A DNA stretch of 64,000 nucleotides from Paenibacillus turpanensis (GTDB lineage: Bacteria; Bacillota; Bacilli; Paenibacillales; YIM-B00363). This document shows, piece by piece, positions 36,617 through 45,193 of the stretch (position 1 is the first letter of the stretch; every line of letters begins with the position of its first letter). The position numbers and the translations under genes were made by a program. The notes beneath the pieces are model-generated. The model ran no database searches and was not told the origin of the DNA. It saw only the letters and a program-made list of their open reading frames with translations. The DNA is taken from positions 106,232 through 170,231 of the forward strand of contig NZ_WTLI01000007.1 of NCBI RefSeq assembly GCF_011421635.1, written 5' to 3'.

Positions 36617-36784
36617 GGTATAGCCCTTTCATTTACATCTTCTTGTATGGAGTCATGCTTTTTTATTTTGCTAAAAGATGGCGCATGCTATCCATGTTTG
36701 TTTAGAGCGGCTTACGCTGCATTGCTATATGGCAATGGCGAAGCTGCTTACGTACACGTTCACGCATTGTTCACAAACCAAAGC

Positions 36785-36815
36785 TTGCTTCTGACGTAAC
36801 GTCAAGTTGTATGAT
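36785..36815 (+). promoter_or_regulatory. MerR-type promoter with operator dyad
   Basis: TTGCTT (36785-36790) and TATGAT (36810-36815) are separated by 19 bp, the lengthened spacer typical of MerR-activated promoters. The perfect dyad TGACG-TAA-CGTCA (36792-36804) lies inside the spacer, where MerR proteins bind and twist DNA. Confidence 0.75.
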
Positions 36816-36836
36816 GGGGTCAAGGAGGCGAGGAAC

Positions 36837-37613
36837 TTGAACAAACGAATGTCGATCGGTGAATTCGCCAAGACTGCGGGAGTCAGCGAGCGTGCGCTCC
36901 GCTTCTATGAGCAAAAGGATTTATTAAAGCCCAGCTATGTAAGTGAGTCGGGACGGAGATACTATGAGGATCGAGACTTTTTGCCGCTGCAAAGTATTAT
37001 TGCTTTTAAATATTTAGGCTTTTCGCTGGAAGAAATCAAGGAACTGATGCAGCAGCAGCCGTCCGGTGTGCGGGAGTCACTTGCATATCAAAAAGATCTG
37101 ATGCTGCAAAAAAGAGACCATATGAACCGCATTCTGAAAGCGATGGATCAAACGATGGCCGTGCTGGATACCGAGCCCGCCTTTGATCCCAAAATTTGTG
37201 CCTTCCTCATTCACAACATTATGAATGAGAAGGAGCAGCTCGATTGGATGAAAGAGCATTTTCCCCGATCGGTGGTTGACTACTTCATGGATCATTATGA
37301 AGAAAAAGAGGCGGAGTGGAGCCTGGCCTCTACGCGGATTCTTCAGCAAATGAAGCTGCTTCTGCAGGAATATCCTCCTGAGGCGGACATGGTTCAGCAG
37401 AAGGTTGCGGAGTTCCTTACGCTTGTGGAGGACATGTTTGGAGAAGGCTTTAGCTGGAATGACTTGGCGAAGCTGGAGGGACTCGACCTTCCGGAATCGA
37501 TGACATCTCCGTTGTTATCCCCATTTACTCCGGAAGAAGAGCAGCAGTTTGCCAAGGCGGCGGATCATTATCTTCGATCGAAGGGGGTTGTTCTCCATGG
37601 AAATGAAGAATGA
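36837..37613 (+). CDS. MerR family transcriptional regulator with TipAS-like effector domain
   Basis: 258 residues. N-terminal winged helix (about 5-75): MSIGEFAKTAGVSERALRFYEQKDLLKPS, then a long coiled dimer helix and a helical C-terminal domain (about 140-255) resembling TipAS/antibiotic-recognition domains. TTG 36837 is preferred because AAGGAGG lies 8 nt upstream; ATG 36849 is too far from it. The gene overlaps the following ABC exporter and has a MerR-type promoter, which suggests drug-induced activation of that exporter by its own regulator. Confidence 0.85.
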   Translation: MNKRMSIGEFAKTAGVSERALRFYEQKDLLKPSYVSESGRRYYEDRDFLPLQSIIAFKYLGFSLEEIKELMQQQPSGVRESLAYQKDLMLQKRDHMNRILKAMDQTMAVLDTEPAFDPKICAFLIHNIMNEKEQLDWMKEHFPRSVVDYFMDHYEEKEAEWSLASTRILQQMKLLLQEYPPEADMVQQKVAEFLTLVEDMFGEGFSWNDLAKLEGLDLPESMTSPLLSPFTPEEEQQFAKAADHYLRSKGVVLHGNEE

Positions 37614-39405
37614 TGGAATGGCAGGCGGGTGGAGCGGCTTTGTTGAGCTGCTTCGGCTGGCCAAGCCTGCGAAATGGCTGCTGGTCGTTGCCATTGTGCT
37701 TAGTTTACTGGAGGCGGTTGCGGGACTGGTCGTGCCGTTGTTCACCAAGGACCTGATCGACCAGTTTCAGCAGCCTGGCTTCCTGGGTGGAGGAACGATC
37801 GTCTGGCTGGTGCTGGCCTTTGTCCTTCAGACCGTCACCGGAGGCTTCTCCTTTTACCTGATGACGTACATTGGTGAGTCGTTCGTGGCGAAAATTCGGT
37901 CGCTGCTTTGGGAGCATTTGCTGTTTCTTCGCGTGGATCACTTTGATCGGCATGAATCCGGAGCCTTGATGAGCCGGGTAACCCAAGACACCAGCACGGT
38001 GAAAACATTAATGACCAACCATTTGGTCACGCTGGTTTCCGGCTTGGTTTCGATTGTTGGCGCCGTTGCCATTCTTCTGATCATCGATTGGCGGATGACG
38101 CTGATCATGTTGGGCTCCGTTCCCGTTGCGATGCTTATCTTAATGCCCATTGGGCGTAAGGTGTACAAGATTTCCTTGGAAACGCAGGATCAGCTGGCCT
38201 CCTTCAGTGCCCAGCTTGCCCGGGTGCTTAGCGAGATTCGTCTCGTGAAGGCGTACAATGCCCAGTCGGTCGAGTCGGAAGCAGGCAAAGGCATGGTGGG
38301 CAAGCTGTTTGGCTACGGGCTGCGCGAAGCGAGAATTCAGGCATTCGTATCGCCTTTGATGACGACCGTAATCATGGCGGTGCTTGTTGTGCTGATCGGT
38401 TACGGCGGCGCGCGGGTCGCTTCCGGCGATTTGTCTGCAGGCTCTTTGGTAGCGGTGATTCTCTACATGTTCCAAATCGTCGTGCCGTTTACGCAGCTGG
38501 CGTCTTTCTTTACCGCTTTTCAAAAAGCGATGGGAGCGACGCTTCGCATTCAGGAGCTTCTGCACACGGAGCGGGAGGAAGACACTGCTTCCGTGAACAC
38601 AGCAGCGGCTGTGATGAAACCGATCAACTGGCAGCAGCCCGTCCGATTCGAATACGTGTCCTTTGGTTATCGGCCGGAGGAGCCGATTTTGCGGGGACTG
38701 CAGTGTGCGATTGAGCCGGGGCAGTCGGTCGCTTTTGTCGGGCCGAGCGGCTCGGGGAAAACGACGATTTTCTCGCTGCTGGAACGGTTTTATACGCCGA
38801 CGGAAGGGGCGATCCGGCTCGGTTCGGATGCGATTCAGGAGCTTCCCCTGCAAGCATGGCGTGAAGGGATCGGATATGTTTCGCAAGAAAGTCCGATGAT
38901 GTCGGGCACAATTCGGGAAAATATTTCGTACGGACTGGGACGTCCTGTCTCGGACGAGGAGCTGGTGGAGGCCGCGCAGCAGGCGGGAGCCGTAGAGTTT
39001 ATCGAGCGGCTGCCGCAGGGCTACGATACGGAGGTCGGCGAGCGCGGGATGAAGCTGTCCGGCGGCCAGCGTCAGCGCTTGGCCATTGCCCGGGCGCTGC
39101 TGCGGAATCCACGGCTGCTGCTGCTTGATGAAGCGACCTCCAACCTGGACAGCGAGAGTGAATCGCTCGTGCAAAAGGCGCTGGAGCGGCTGATGGAGGG
39201 GCGGACGACGCTGATCATCGCCCATCGGCTTTCCACCGTGCTTGAAGCCGACCGGATCATCTTCCTTGATCGCGGCGTCATTACGGGTCAAGGCACGCAC
39301 GAGGAGCTGATGGAGTCGCATGAGCTGTACCGCCGCTTCGTTCATCAGCAGCTGAAGCATGAAGAAGCCCCGGCGAAGAGCGAGGAGCAAGGGGCACTGC
39401 GCTAG
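37597..39405 (+). CDS. ABC multidrug exporter half-transporter (BmrA/LmrA type)
   Basis: 602 residues: six membrane helices (about 20-320), then the nucleotide-binding domain with GPSGSGKTT, Q-loop GYVSQESPMMSG, signature LSGGQRQRL, LLLLDEATSNLD and IIAHRL. Architecture matches homodimeric multidrug exporters. ATG 37597 follows AAGGGGG and overlaps the MerR stop by 17 bp, so the two genes are coupled. The coding region is GC-rich compared with its flanks and has a long antisense open frame, which is a by-product. Confidence 0.9.
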   Translation: MEMKNDGMAGGWSGFVELLRLAKPAKWLLVVAIVLSLLEAVAGLVVPLFTKDLIDQFQQPGFLGGGTIVWLVLAFVLQTVTGGFSFYLMTYIGESFVAKIRSLLWEHLLFLRVDHFDRHESGALMSRVTQDTSTVKTLMTNHLVTLVSGLVSIVGAVAILLIIDWRMTLIMLGSVPVAMLILMPIGRKVYKISLETQDQLASFSAQLARVLSEIRLVKAYNAQSVESEAGKGMVGKLFGYGLREARIQAFVSPLMTTVIMAVLVVLIGYGGARVASGDLSAGSLVAVILYMFQIVVPFTQLASFFTAFQKAMGATLRIQELLHTEREEDTASVNTAAAVMKPINWQQPVRFEYVSFGYRPEEPILRGLQCAIEPGQSVAFVGPSGSGKTTIFSLLERFYTPTEGAIRLGSDAIQELPLQAWREGIGYVSQESPMMSGTIRENISYGLGRPVSDEELVEAAQQAGAVEFIERLPQGYDTEVGERGMKLSGGQRQRLAIARALLRNPRLLLLDEATSNLDSESESLVQKALERLMEGRTTLIIAHRLSTVLEADRIIFLDRGVITGQGTHEELMESHELYRRFVHQQLKHEEAPAKSEEQGALR

Positions 39406-39437
39406 CCGCAAGCGGAAGCGGTGTGTGTTATGACGAT

Positions 39438-39480
39438 AAGAGCTGGGCTTCGGTCATTGATCGGGGCTCAGCTCTTTTCT
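39438..39480 (+). terminator. terminator after ABC exporter
   Basis: AAGAGCTGGGC and GGCTCAGCTCTT pair over about 11 bp with one mismatch, followed by TTCTTT. Confidence 0.78.
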
Positions 39481-39560
39481 TTGAGGCCTGTTCCTCATTT
39501 ATACCTCTAGGAAATCAAAACAGATTAAGCAAAAATAAACGTGTTTTATTCATAAGTATA

Positions 39561-39596
39561 AGTAAACTTTACTTTAGTAAAAACATAGTTTATAAT
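39561..39596 (+). promoter_or_regulatory. promoter with overlapping XRE operator repeats
   Basis: AGTAAA-C-TTTACT (39561-39573) overlaps TTTACT-TT-AGTAAA (39568-39581), giving three alternating copies of one hexamer. TTTACT (39568-39573), a 17-bp spacer and TATAAT (39591-39596) form the promoter, so a bound repressor would cover the -35. Confidence 0.65.
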
Positions 39597-39617
39597 GTGG
39601 TTCATGAGGTGATGGTC

Positions 39618-39857
39618 ATGAAAAAGAATTTCGGTGATTCGATATCAAATAAGGTTTATGAATATCGTGTGCTTGCCAGAATGTCTCAGCAAGAATTAGC
39701 AGAGAAAGTCGGAGTTTCCAAACAGACCATCTTCGTAATGGAAAAAGGAAATTATGTTCCGACGCTACTGTTAGCTTTTCGAATTGCCGATTTTTTTAAT
39801 GTTGATGTAAATGAAATTTTTACTTATGTGAAAGGAAATGATCAAAATGATAATTGA
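39618..39857 (+). CDS. XRE-family helix-turn-helix regulator
   Basis: 79 residues, essentially one HTH_3 domain: MSQQELAEKVGVSKQTIFVMEKGNYVPTLLLAFRIADFFNVDVNEIF. ATG 39618 follows GAGGTGAT. The next gene starts within its last codons. This small-regulator plus small-membrane-protein pairing is common in Firmicutes. Hexamer dyads in its promoter suggest autoregulation. Confidence 0.9.
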   Translation: MKKNFGDSISNKVYEYRVLARMSQQELAEKVGVSKQTIFVMEKGNYVPTLLLAFRIADFFNVDVNEIFTYVKGNDQNDN

Positions 39858-40197
39858 ATCTATCAGAGATATCTATAACGCAATGTTTCAACCTTTAAGG
39901 GCCTGGGCTGAACAATCTTCAGGAAATTGGAATATTCTCATTGGAGTTGGATTTTTACTGCTTATGGGCAGCGCGATTTTTGCCTATGTATTTTACAAGA
40001 AGATTGGGCAAAACGACGAACGGACAAATAAAATCTTTTTGAAAAGCAGTTACTGTATGCTGTGGGCAATTATTCTATGTGACGTAATTTTCCCTAAAGA
40101 ATATATGTGGAACATCTTTTTCTTGTTCAAATATACGCTGGCATTATTAGCTGGTGGAATTTACATGGCTGTCAAATATAAAAAGGATTTTTCATAA
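39847..40197 (+). CDS. small membrane protein paired with XRE regulator (DUF2178-like)
   Basis: 116 residues with three hydrophobic helices (about 32-52, 70-85, 92-110) and a KKIGQNDERTNKIFLKSSYC loop that resembles the DERxxxI motif of DUF2178 proteins. Start at ATG 39847 (AAAGGA 10 nt upstream), overlapping the regulator gene; ATG 39838 is possible. Its role may be to relay a membrane signal to, or be controlled by, the regulator. Confidence 0.7.
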   Translation: MIIESIRDIYNAMFQPLRAWAEQSSGNWNILIGVGFLLLMGSAIFAYVFYKKIGQNDERTNKIFLKSSYCMLWAIILCDVIFPKEYMWNIFFLFKYTLALLAGGIYMAVKYKKDFS

Positions 40198-40206
40198 GGA
40201 AAGATC

Positions 40207-40290
40207 GAGGAGGCTCGGCTATGGATGGAGGATTCGTCCATGCTGGTTATCAGACTGAAGTATCAGCGAGACCCACGCTAGGGCCTCCTC
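40207..40290. other. unidentified structured intergenic element
   Basis: An 84-nt element closed by a perfect 8-bp stem GAGGAGGC/GCCTCCTC, with two internal hairpins (ATGGA/TCCAT and GCTG/CAGC). No T run follows on either strand and no known riboswitch or tRNA core was recognised. It could be a structured RNA, repeat or weak bidirectional terminator between the DUF2178-like gene and the kinase gene. The remaining 40291-40362 holds only a short CCTCC/GGAGG hairpin. Confidence 0.4.
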
Positions 40291-40362
40291 TCATCGTATC
40301 GCCCCTCCCCATTTCCTATTTTTGGGGCCCCTCCGATGGGAGGATTAGGTGATTGCACCCCA

Positions 40363-41760
40363 TCAACCCGACTGCATGGGAAGACGCAGCTCCGCTGTTA
40401 ATCCTTTTCCGCATTCGCCGCTTGATAGCATCAAGTCTCCATGATGAGCCCGGCATATTTTCGCCGCCATCGGAAGCCCAAGGCCTCCGCTAGGCTCATC
40501 TTTATTTTGTATCTTTCGCTTCACTGCATAGGGAAGCTCCCCCATATCACGAATCGTGCTCTCTGGTATGCCCTTTCCATCATCCCTCACCTTCACCCTG
40601 CACCGCTGTTCCGACTCATCGACGGATACCTGCAGCCGAATTTCACAGCCATCGGGATTGTGCTTGATGCTATTTTCCACAAGATTTGTTAGGGCGCGGA
40701 GCAGCAGTCGTTCGTCTCCTTGAACTCGCGCGCTTTCATCCATTTCGTCAATGTGCAGTGTAAAATGCGGGTCTAAGCCTTGATTGAGAATATCCGACGC
40801 CACTTGTCTGGTGAGCGCAGCCAGCCGAATTGGCTTTAGATGGAGCGGCTGCATCTCGTACTCCAGCAGCGAGACCAAGTTCAGGTCGCTGACCAACGCG
40901 CGCAGCTTTTCGGCTTGGTGCCGGATGATTCCCGCCTGACGGCGCTGCGGAGCGGGGATGTCCCCGTGCTCCTCCAGCTCGCTGGCGTACCCAAGCACCA
41001 TAGAAAGCGGCGTGCGGATGTCGTGGGAAACGCCGGCAATCCAGCTGGCCCGGGCTTCGTCCCGGCTTTGGAGCGATTCGTTTTTGCGGCGCAGCAGGGC
41101 CGAGGCATGATTCACGCTTTGCGCGAGATCCGCGAGAATTCCTTTCGGCTTGAGCTGAACCTCCCGGTCTTGGGCCAGCGCCTCGATCCCCTGTGTTAAA
41201 GGGCGGATCGAGCGGACGAGCAAGGAACCGATGACTAGGGAAACCAGCAGAACGAGCGCGATATTGCCGAGAAGGAGGAGTCCGACCCGCTGCGGCAAGT
41301 CCTTCACCCAGCTCGTAGGGAAAATATGCTGATATTTCGCTAGGCTGCCTTTGGGATAGCCGACGACCATCAGTCCCTCCGGATGCTCCCACACGAACAC
41401 GGGGTAATCCTGCAAGTAGTTAAAGGAAAATTGCGCGACGTCTGTCAGACTGTAAGACGACGGAAGCTCTTCCGGCAGCTGATGTCGCCAAATGACGTGT
41501 CCTTCCGAGTCGATCAGCATGGCCCAGCCCTGCAGCTCCTCCAGCAGACCCTCCGAGGTAGCATCCAGGGAGTAATCGCCATCTGAGCCCTGCAGATCTC
41601 CTGCGACCAGACGCACGACTTCGGCAGGAGTTTGCCCCTCATTCACCCCATTACTAATCCAAAAGGGAAGCAGGGCGAAGTTTACGACGAGCAGCGAGAT
41701 CGAAATGATCAGGGTCGCGCTTAAAAAACGCAGGATGATGCGCACAGGACTTTTCGCCAT
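40363..41760 (-). CDS. sensor histidine kinase of two-component system
   Basis: 465 residues: N-terminal helix (about 10-32), extracytoplasmic sensor (about 33-155), second helix (about 160-185), HAMP-like linker, dimer/phosphoacceptor with GVSHDIRTPLSMVLGYA, then ATPase with NLVENSIKHN, DDGKGI and GGLGLPMAA. The regulator gene precedes it with overlapping codons; GTG 41766 and ATG 41760 are both possible. It is divergent from an immunity-type ABC operon, so a cell-envelope or peptide antibiotic signal is likely. Confidence 0.88.
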   Translation of the reverse strand: MAKSPVRIILRFLSATLIISISLLVVNFALLPFWISNGVNEGQTPAEVVRLVAGDLQGSDGDYSLDATSEGLLEELQGWAMLIDSEGHVIWRHQLPEELPSSYSLTDVAQFSFNYLQDYPVFVWEHPEGLMVVGYPKGSLAKYQHIFPTSWVKDLPQRVGLLLLGNIALVLLVSLVIGSLLVRSIRPLTQGIEALAQDREVQLKPKGILADLAQSVNHASALLRRKNESLQSRDEARASWIAGVSHDIRTPLSMVLGYASELEEHGDIPAPQRRQAGIIRHQAEKLRALVSDLNLVSLLEYEMQPLHLKPIRLAALTRQVASDILNQGLDPHFTLHIDEMDESARVQGDERLLLRALTNLVENSIKHNPDGCEIRLQVSVDESEQRCRVKVRDDGKGIPESTIRDMGELPYAVKRKIQNKDEPSGGLGLPMAAKICRAHHGDLMLSSGECGKGLTAELRLPMQSG

Positions 41761-41762
41761 GT

Positions 41763-42536
41763 TCACCCTTCCTCCTTAACGAGCAGCTTGTAGCCTAAGC
41801 CGCGCACGGTCAGCAGATGCTGCGGGTCGGAGGGGGTGTCTTCGATCTTTTCGCGGATGCGGCGGATGTGAACCATTAATGTGTTCTCATAACCGTAGTA
41901 GTCGTCGTTCCACGCGGCCTGGCAAAGTGCATCGTTGGTCACGATCCGGTTCCGGTTTTCGTAAAACTTCGCCAGCAGGACGAGCTCCTTAGCCGTCAAG
42001 GGCTGCTCATGCTCGTACTTCTGCTCATGCTTATGCTCCTGTTCCTGCTTGCCCCCATGCTCCCGATGGAGCCCTTCCCGCCGCACGACTCCGCTTTCCA
42101 GATCCACGAGGCGGCTGCCTAGCTGGAACACAGGCCGCTTCTCCTGCTGCGGCGGCGTATACACTCTGCGCAGGATGGCCGTCAGCCGCAGTACCAGCTC
42201 CCTCGGCAAAAACGGCTTCGCCAAGTAATCATCGGCTCCGAGCCCAAGGCCGAGCAGCCGATCCGCATCCTCGCCTCTTGCCGATAGAAACAGCACCGGC
42301 ACGCTCGTATGCTGTCGAAGCGCGCTCAGCAGCGAAAATCCGTCTCCATCCGGCAGCATGATGTCCAATATGATCATTTCCGGCCGAATCGACCGGGTCA
42401 GCTCCAATGCTTCCGCACACGTCGCGGCTTGATAAATTCGCGTAAAGCCTTCTTTCCGTAGAAAGCCGTCAACCATTTCACGCAGGTCCCGCTCGTCATC
42501 GACGAGGAGCAGCTTCTTGTTTTTTAGCTCTTCCAA
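41763..42536 (-). CDS. OmpR-family response regulator with His/Glu-rich linker
   Basis: About 257 residues. Receiver domain with LLLVDDERD and phospho-acceptor Asp in MIILDIMLPDG; C-terminal winged helix (LTAKELVLLAKFYENRNRIVTNDAL, MVHIRRIREKIE, VRGLGYKL). Between them sits an unusual low-complexity stretch, EHGGKQEQEHKHEQKYEHEQ, which is not standard for the family. The start is uncertain: TTG 42536 gives the normal N-terminus EELKNKKLLLVDD; the frame is open to TTG 42578. It should activate or repress the divergent ABC operon. Confidence 0.87.
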   Translation of the reverse strand: MEELKNKKLLLVDDERDLREMVDGFLRKEGFTRIYQAATCAEALELTRSIRPEMIILDIMLPDGDGFSLLSALRQHTSVPVLFLSARGEDADRLLGLGLGADDYLAKPFLPRELVLRLTAILRRVYTPPQQEKRPVFQLGSRLVDLESGVVRREGLHREHGGKQEQEHKHEQKYEHEQPLTAKELVLLAKFYENRNRIVTNDALCQAAWNDDYYGYENTLMVHIRRIREKIEDTPSDPQHLLTVRGLGYKLLVKEEG

Positions 42537-42610
42537 GTTCAGATCACCCAAGCTAAGTATACCGTGCTTTCTGCCCAATTGGATCCATTTTTCCCTAGTA
42601 GGTGAAGATT

Positions 42611-42663
42611 TAAGGTTATCGTAAGGTTGGCGTCAGCTTGAAGCAAGGGGCGGTCTGTATGAT
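42611..42663 (+). promoter_or_regulatory. direct-repeat response-regulator site and -10 of ABC operon
   Basis: TAAGGTT (42611-42617) repeats exactly at 42622-42628, an 11-bp period as used by OmpR-family dimers. Downstream is TATGAT (42658-42663) without a good -35 at 17 bp, the expected form of an activator-dependent promoter. Confidence 0.6.
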
Positions 42664-42701
42664 GAGCTCAAGTCGAAATGAAGCGAGGCATGGAGGAAAT
42701 C

Positions 42702-43616
42702 ATGACGAACGCAATTGTGTCTACACATCAGCTTTCTAAGCGCTATGGCGGAAGCTATTCGGTGCAGGATGTGAATCTATCGGTGCACGAAGGAGAAATT
42801 TACGGCTTTCTAGGTCCGAACGGGGCGGGGAAAACGACGACGCTGAAAATGATTTTGGGGCTGGTCCATCCGACGAAGGGGCAGGTGACGGTCTTTGGGA
42901 AGGAGCTGCAGGCGCATCGCCGTTCCATTCTTAGCCTGACGGGCTCGCTGATCGAGTCCCCCTCCTATTACGGTCATTTGACCGGACTGGAAAACCTGCG
43001 GGTGGTGCAGCGTCTGCGGGAGGTGCCGAACCGAAATGTGCTTGAAGCGCTGCGGATTGTCCGGCTGGAGCAGCAAAAGAACAAGAAGGTGTCCCAGTAT
43101 TCCTTAGGGATGAAGCAGCGCCTCGGAATTGCCATGGCTCTGCTCAGCTTTCCGAAGCTGCTGGTGCTGGATGAGCCGACGAACGGGCTGGATCCCGCAG
43201 GGATCGGGGAAATCCGCGAGCTGATCACATCGCTGCCGCAGCGGTTTGGGATGACGGTGCTCATTTCCAGTCATCTGCTCTCTGAGGTCGAGCTGATCGC
43301 AACCAACGTAGGTATTATTCATCAGGGCCAAATGCGTTTTCAAGGCAGTATGGAGAAGCTGCGGGGCCGAAGCCGGGCTGCGATCCGCATTCGAACAAGC
43401 AGCAATTTGGAAGCAGAAAGGCTGCTTACCGCGTATGGGCTGAAGCCTGTCAGGCAGGGAGAGAGCTTGGCCCTGGGCAGCTTGCCGGATGCGGAGGTGG
43501 CTCGGGCGAACCGGGAGCTGCTGACCGCGGGCATCGATGTGCTGCGGATCGAGGAAACTCGCAAAAGCCTGGAGGATATTTTCCTTGACCTGACGGGAAA
43601 GGAGATCAGCTTATGA
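42702..43616 (+). CDS. lantibiotic-immunity/BcrA-type ABC ATPase
   Basis: 304 residues. GPNGAGKTT, Q-loop, YSLGMKQRL signature, LLVLDEPTNGLDP, and LISSHLLSEVE. The extended C-terminal region is typical of BcrA/LanF ATPases that protect against membrane-active peptides. ATG 42702 follows GGAGGAAAT; a longer frame begins at 42678. The stop overlaps the first permease. It is divergent from the two-component genes, as in many bacitracin- and lantibiotic-sensing modules. Confidence 0.9.
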   Translation: MTNAIVSTHQLSKRYGGSYSVQDVNLSVHEGEIYGFLGPNGAGKTTTLKMILGLVHPTKGQVTVFGKELQAHRRSILSLTGSLIESPSYYGHLTGLENLRVVQRLREVPNRNVLEALRIVRLEQQKNKKVSQYSLGMKQRLGIAMALLSFPKLLVLDEPTNGLDPAGIGEIRELITSLPQRFGMTVLISSHLLSEVELIATNVGIIHQGQMRFQGSMEKLRGRSRAAIRIRTSSNLEAERLLTAYGLKPVRQGESLALGSLPDAEVARANRELLTAGIDVLRIEETRKSLEDIFLDLTGKEISL

Positions 43617-44371
43617 TCAAGGCGTTAGCCCTAGAGTTTTACAAGCTGCGGCGCAGATATGTAGGCTTGAGTGTGCTTCTGCTGGTAGGTGTACAGCTGG
43701 CGTGGGCATTCGCTGCGGCTAGTATGGCCATCGCCCGCAACCCCGATCAAGCCGCTTGGGAGCCGGTAATTGCCATCGTGGCATCGCTGAATGGGCTTTT
43801 TGCCCCGATTGCTGCGGCGATCTGTGTATCGCGAATCGGGGACATGGAGCATAAGGGGAATACCTGGAAGCTGCTGCTGTCCCTTTCGGTGAAGCGGGGG
43901 CGGCTCTATGCGGCAAAATACAGCTGCGCTGCTCTGATCCTGCTGCTCGCCTGCCTTGTGCAGAGCGCCGCCATTGCAGGCTTTGGCATCGCCCAAGGCT
44001 TTGCGGAGGCGGTGCCTCTTACACTGTTGGCCCGGCTGCTTCTCGGGACGATGGCTGCGCATCTCGTCATTATAGCGCTGCAGCTGTGGTTATCTCTAGC
44101 GCTGCCTAACCAAGCGTTCGCGCTCTGCGCCGGAATGATCGGCGGGTTCCTCGGCGTAACGGGGGAGCTGTTTCCGAGCGGAATCCGCCAGTGGATAATA
44201 TGGTCGTACTATTCGGGGCTAAGCCCGGTCGTGCAGCGCTTTGATGGCGGCGGGCTGCAGTTTGCGGTGCGTGAAGCGGGAGACGTACTGATGAAGCTGG
44301 GCGTTCTTGCTGCCGTTGGCTTGGTGATTTATACGGCAGGACGCTTTCATGTATCAAGACAGGAGGTATAA
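43613..44371 (+). CDS. lantibiotic-immunity type ABC permease (LanE/MutE-like)
   Basis: 252 residues with six hydrophobic helices and the LALEFYKLRRRYVGLSVLLLV N-terminus typical of this permease class. It overlaps the ATPase gene by 4 bp and directly abuts the second permease. Two unlike permeases with one ATPase is the LanFEG arrangement; no lanthipeptide synthetase or precursor is present, so this is probably a resistance system rather than self-immunity. Confidence 0.8.
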   Translation: MIKALALEFYKLRRRYVGLSVLLLVGVQLAWAFAAASMAIARNPDQAAWEPVIAIVASLNGLFAPIAAAICVSRIGDMEHKGNTWKLLLSLSVKRGRLYAAKYSCAALILLLACLVQSAAIAGFGIAQGFAEAVPLTLLARLLLGTMAAHLVIIALQLWLSLALPNQAFALCAGMIGGFLGVTGELFPSGIRQWIIWSYYSGLSPVVQRFDGGGLQFAVREAGDVLMKLGVLAAVGLVIYTAGRFHVSRQEV

Positions 44372-45115
44372 ATGATGAAGCTGCTGGGAGCATGTTTATC
44401 GGCCGAGTGGATGAAGCTGCGGCATTCATACTTATGGCTGGTCCTTCTGACGCTGCCGCTTGTCAGTGTGCTGATCGGATGCGCGAATTTTTATATGAAT
44501 CAGGCCGCATTACAAAAGGAATGGTACAGTCTTTGGTCTCAAGTAAGTTTATTTTATGCGCAGTTTTTTCTCCCAATGCTGATCGCGATTTGCTGTGCCT
44601 ATCTGTGCAGACTGGAGCATGTCAATCAAAACTGGAACATGCTGATGAGCGCTCCGGTACCAGTGGCGGGACTCTTTTTTGCGAAATTGATCGTGGCGGG
44701 GGTGCTTCTGGGGCTTGTTCAGTTCATATTTGCTATCCTTTATGTCATTGGGGGATTAGGGGTCGGGTTTACCGTCTCAGAACTTCCTGAGGAATTACCC
44801 GGCTGGCTGCTGCACGGCTGGATGGCCTCTGTTACGTTGAGCAGCTTGCAGCTCGCGTTATCTCTGCGGATCCGCAGCTTCGCGGCTCCAGTCGGTATTG
44901 GCTTATGCGCGGCCTTTGTCGGACTCGGCTTTTATGTTGCAAAAGCGGGACTGTTGTACCCGCACTCCTTGTTGACCGTTGGAATGGGTGCGCTCAGCCA
45001 GGAGGGGCTTTCTGCGCAGGGGCAGTGGACCAGTGTCGTGATGAATGGGCTGTATACGGCTTTATTCAGTGCGGTAGCGGTTCGGAGGTTAAGAACGGCG
45101 GATGTGGTGGCTTAG
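44372..45115 (+). CDS. lantibiotic-immunity type ABC permease (LanG/MutG-like)
   Basis: 247 residues, six hydrophobic helices, MKLLGACLSAEWMKLRHSYLWLVL at the N-terminus. It starts right after the stop of the first permease and has a GGAGG upstream. Last gene of the operon; a strong terminator follows at 45194. Confidence 0.8.
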   Translation: MMKLLGACLSAEWMKLRHSYLWLVLLTLPLVSVLIGCANFYMNQAALQKEWYSLWSQVSLFYAQFFLPMLIAICCAYLCRLEHVNQNWNMLMSAPVPVAGLFFAKLIVAGVLLGLVQFIFAILYVIGGLGVGFTVSELPEELPGWLLHGWMASVTLSSLQLALSLRIRSFAAPVGIGLCAAFVGLGFYVAKAGLLYPHSLLTVGMGALSQEGLSAQGQWTSVVMNGLYTALFSAVAVRRLRTADVVA

Positions 45116-45193
45116 GCGTAATATGTCGGTTGAGTGAGTTACGGTGAAAGCGAATACGCTTGGATTAATAAATATACAAAAAATTATAGGGTT

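Noticed and set aside
38140-39411. 423-codon open frame antisense to the ABC multidrug exporter
   Set aside because: It mirrors a GC-rich, strongly conserved exporter gene, has Arg/Gln/His-rich composition without domains, and no ribosome-binding site; it is a by-product of codon bias.
40207-40290. Considered as a tRNA because of length and closing stem
   Set aside because: No T-loop consensus, no anticodon arm of correct geometry and an 8-bp rather than 7-bp closing stem.
42702-45115. Considered as part of a lantibiotic biosynthetic cluster
   Set aside because: No lanthipeptide precursor, LanB/LanC/LanM or LanT gene in the neighbourhood; it is better read as a resistance module.
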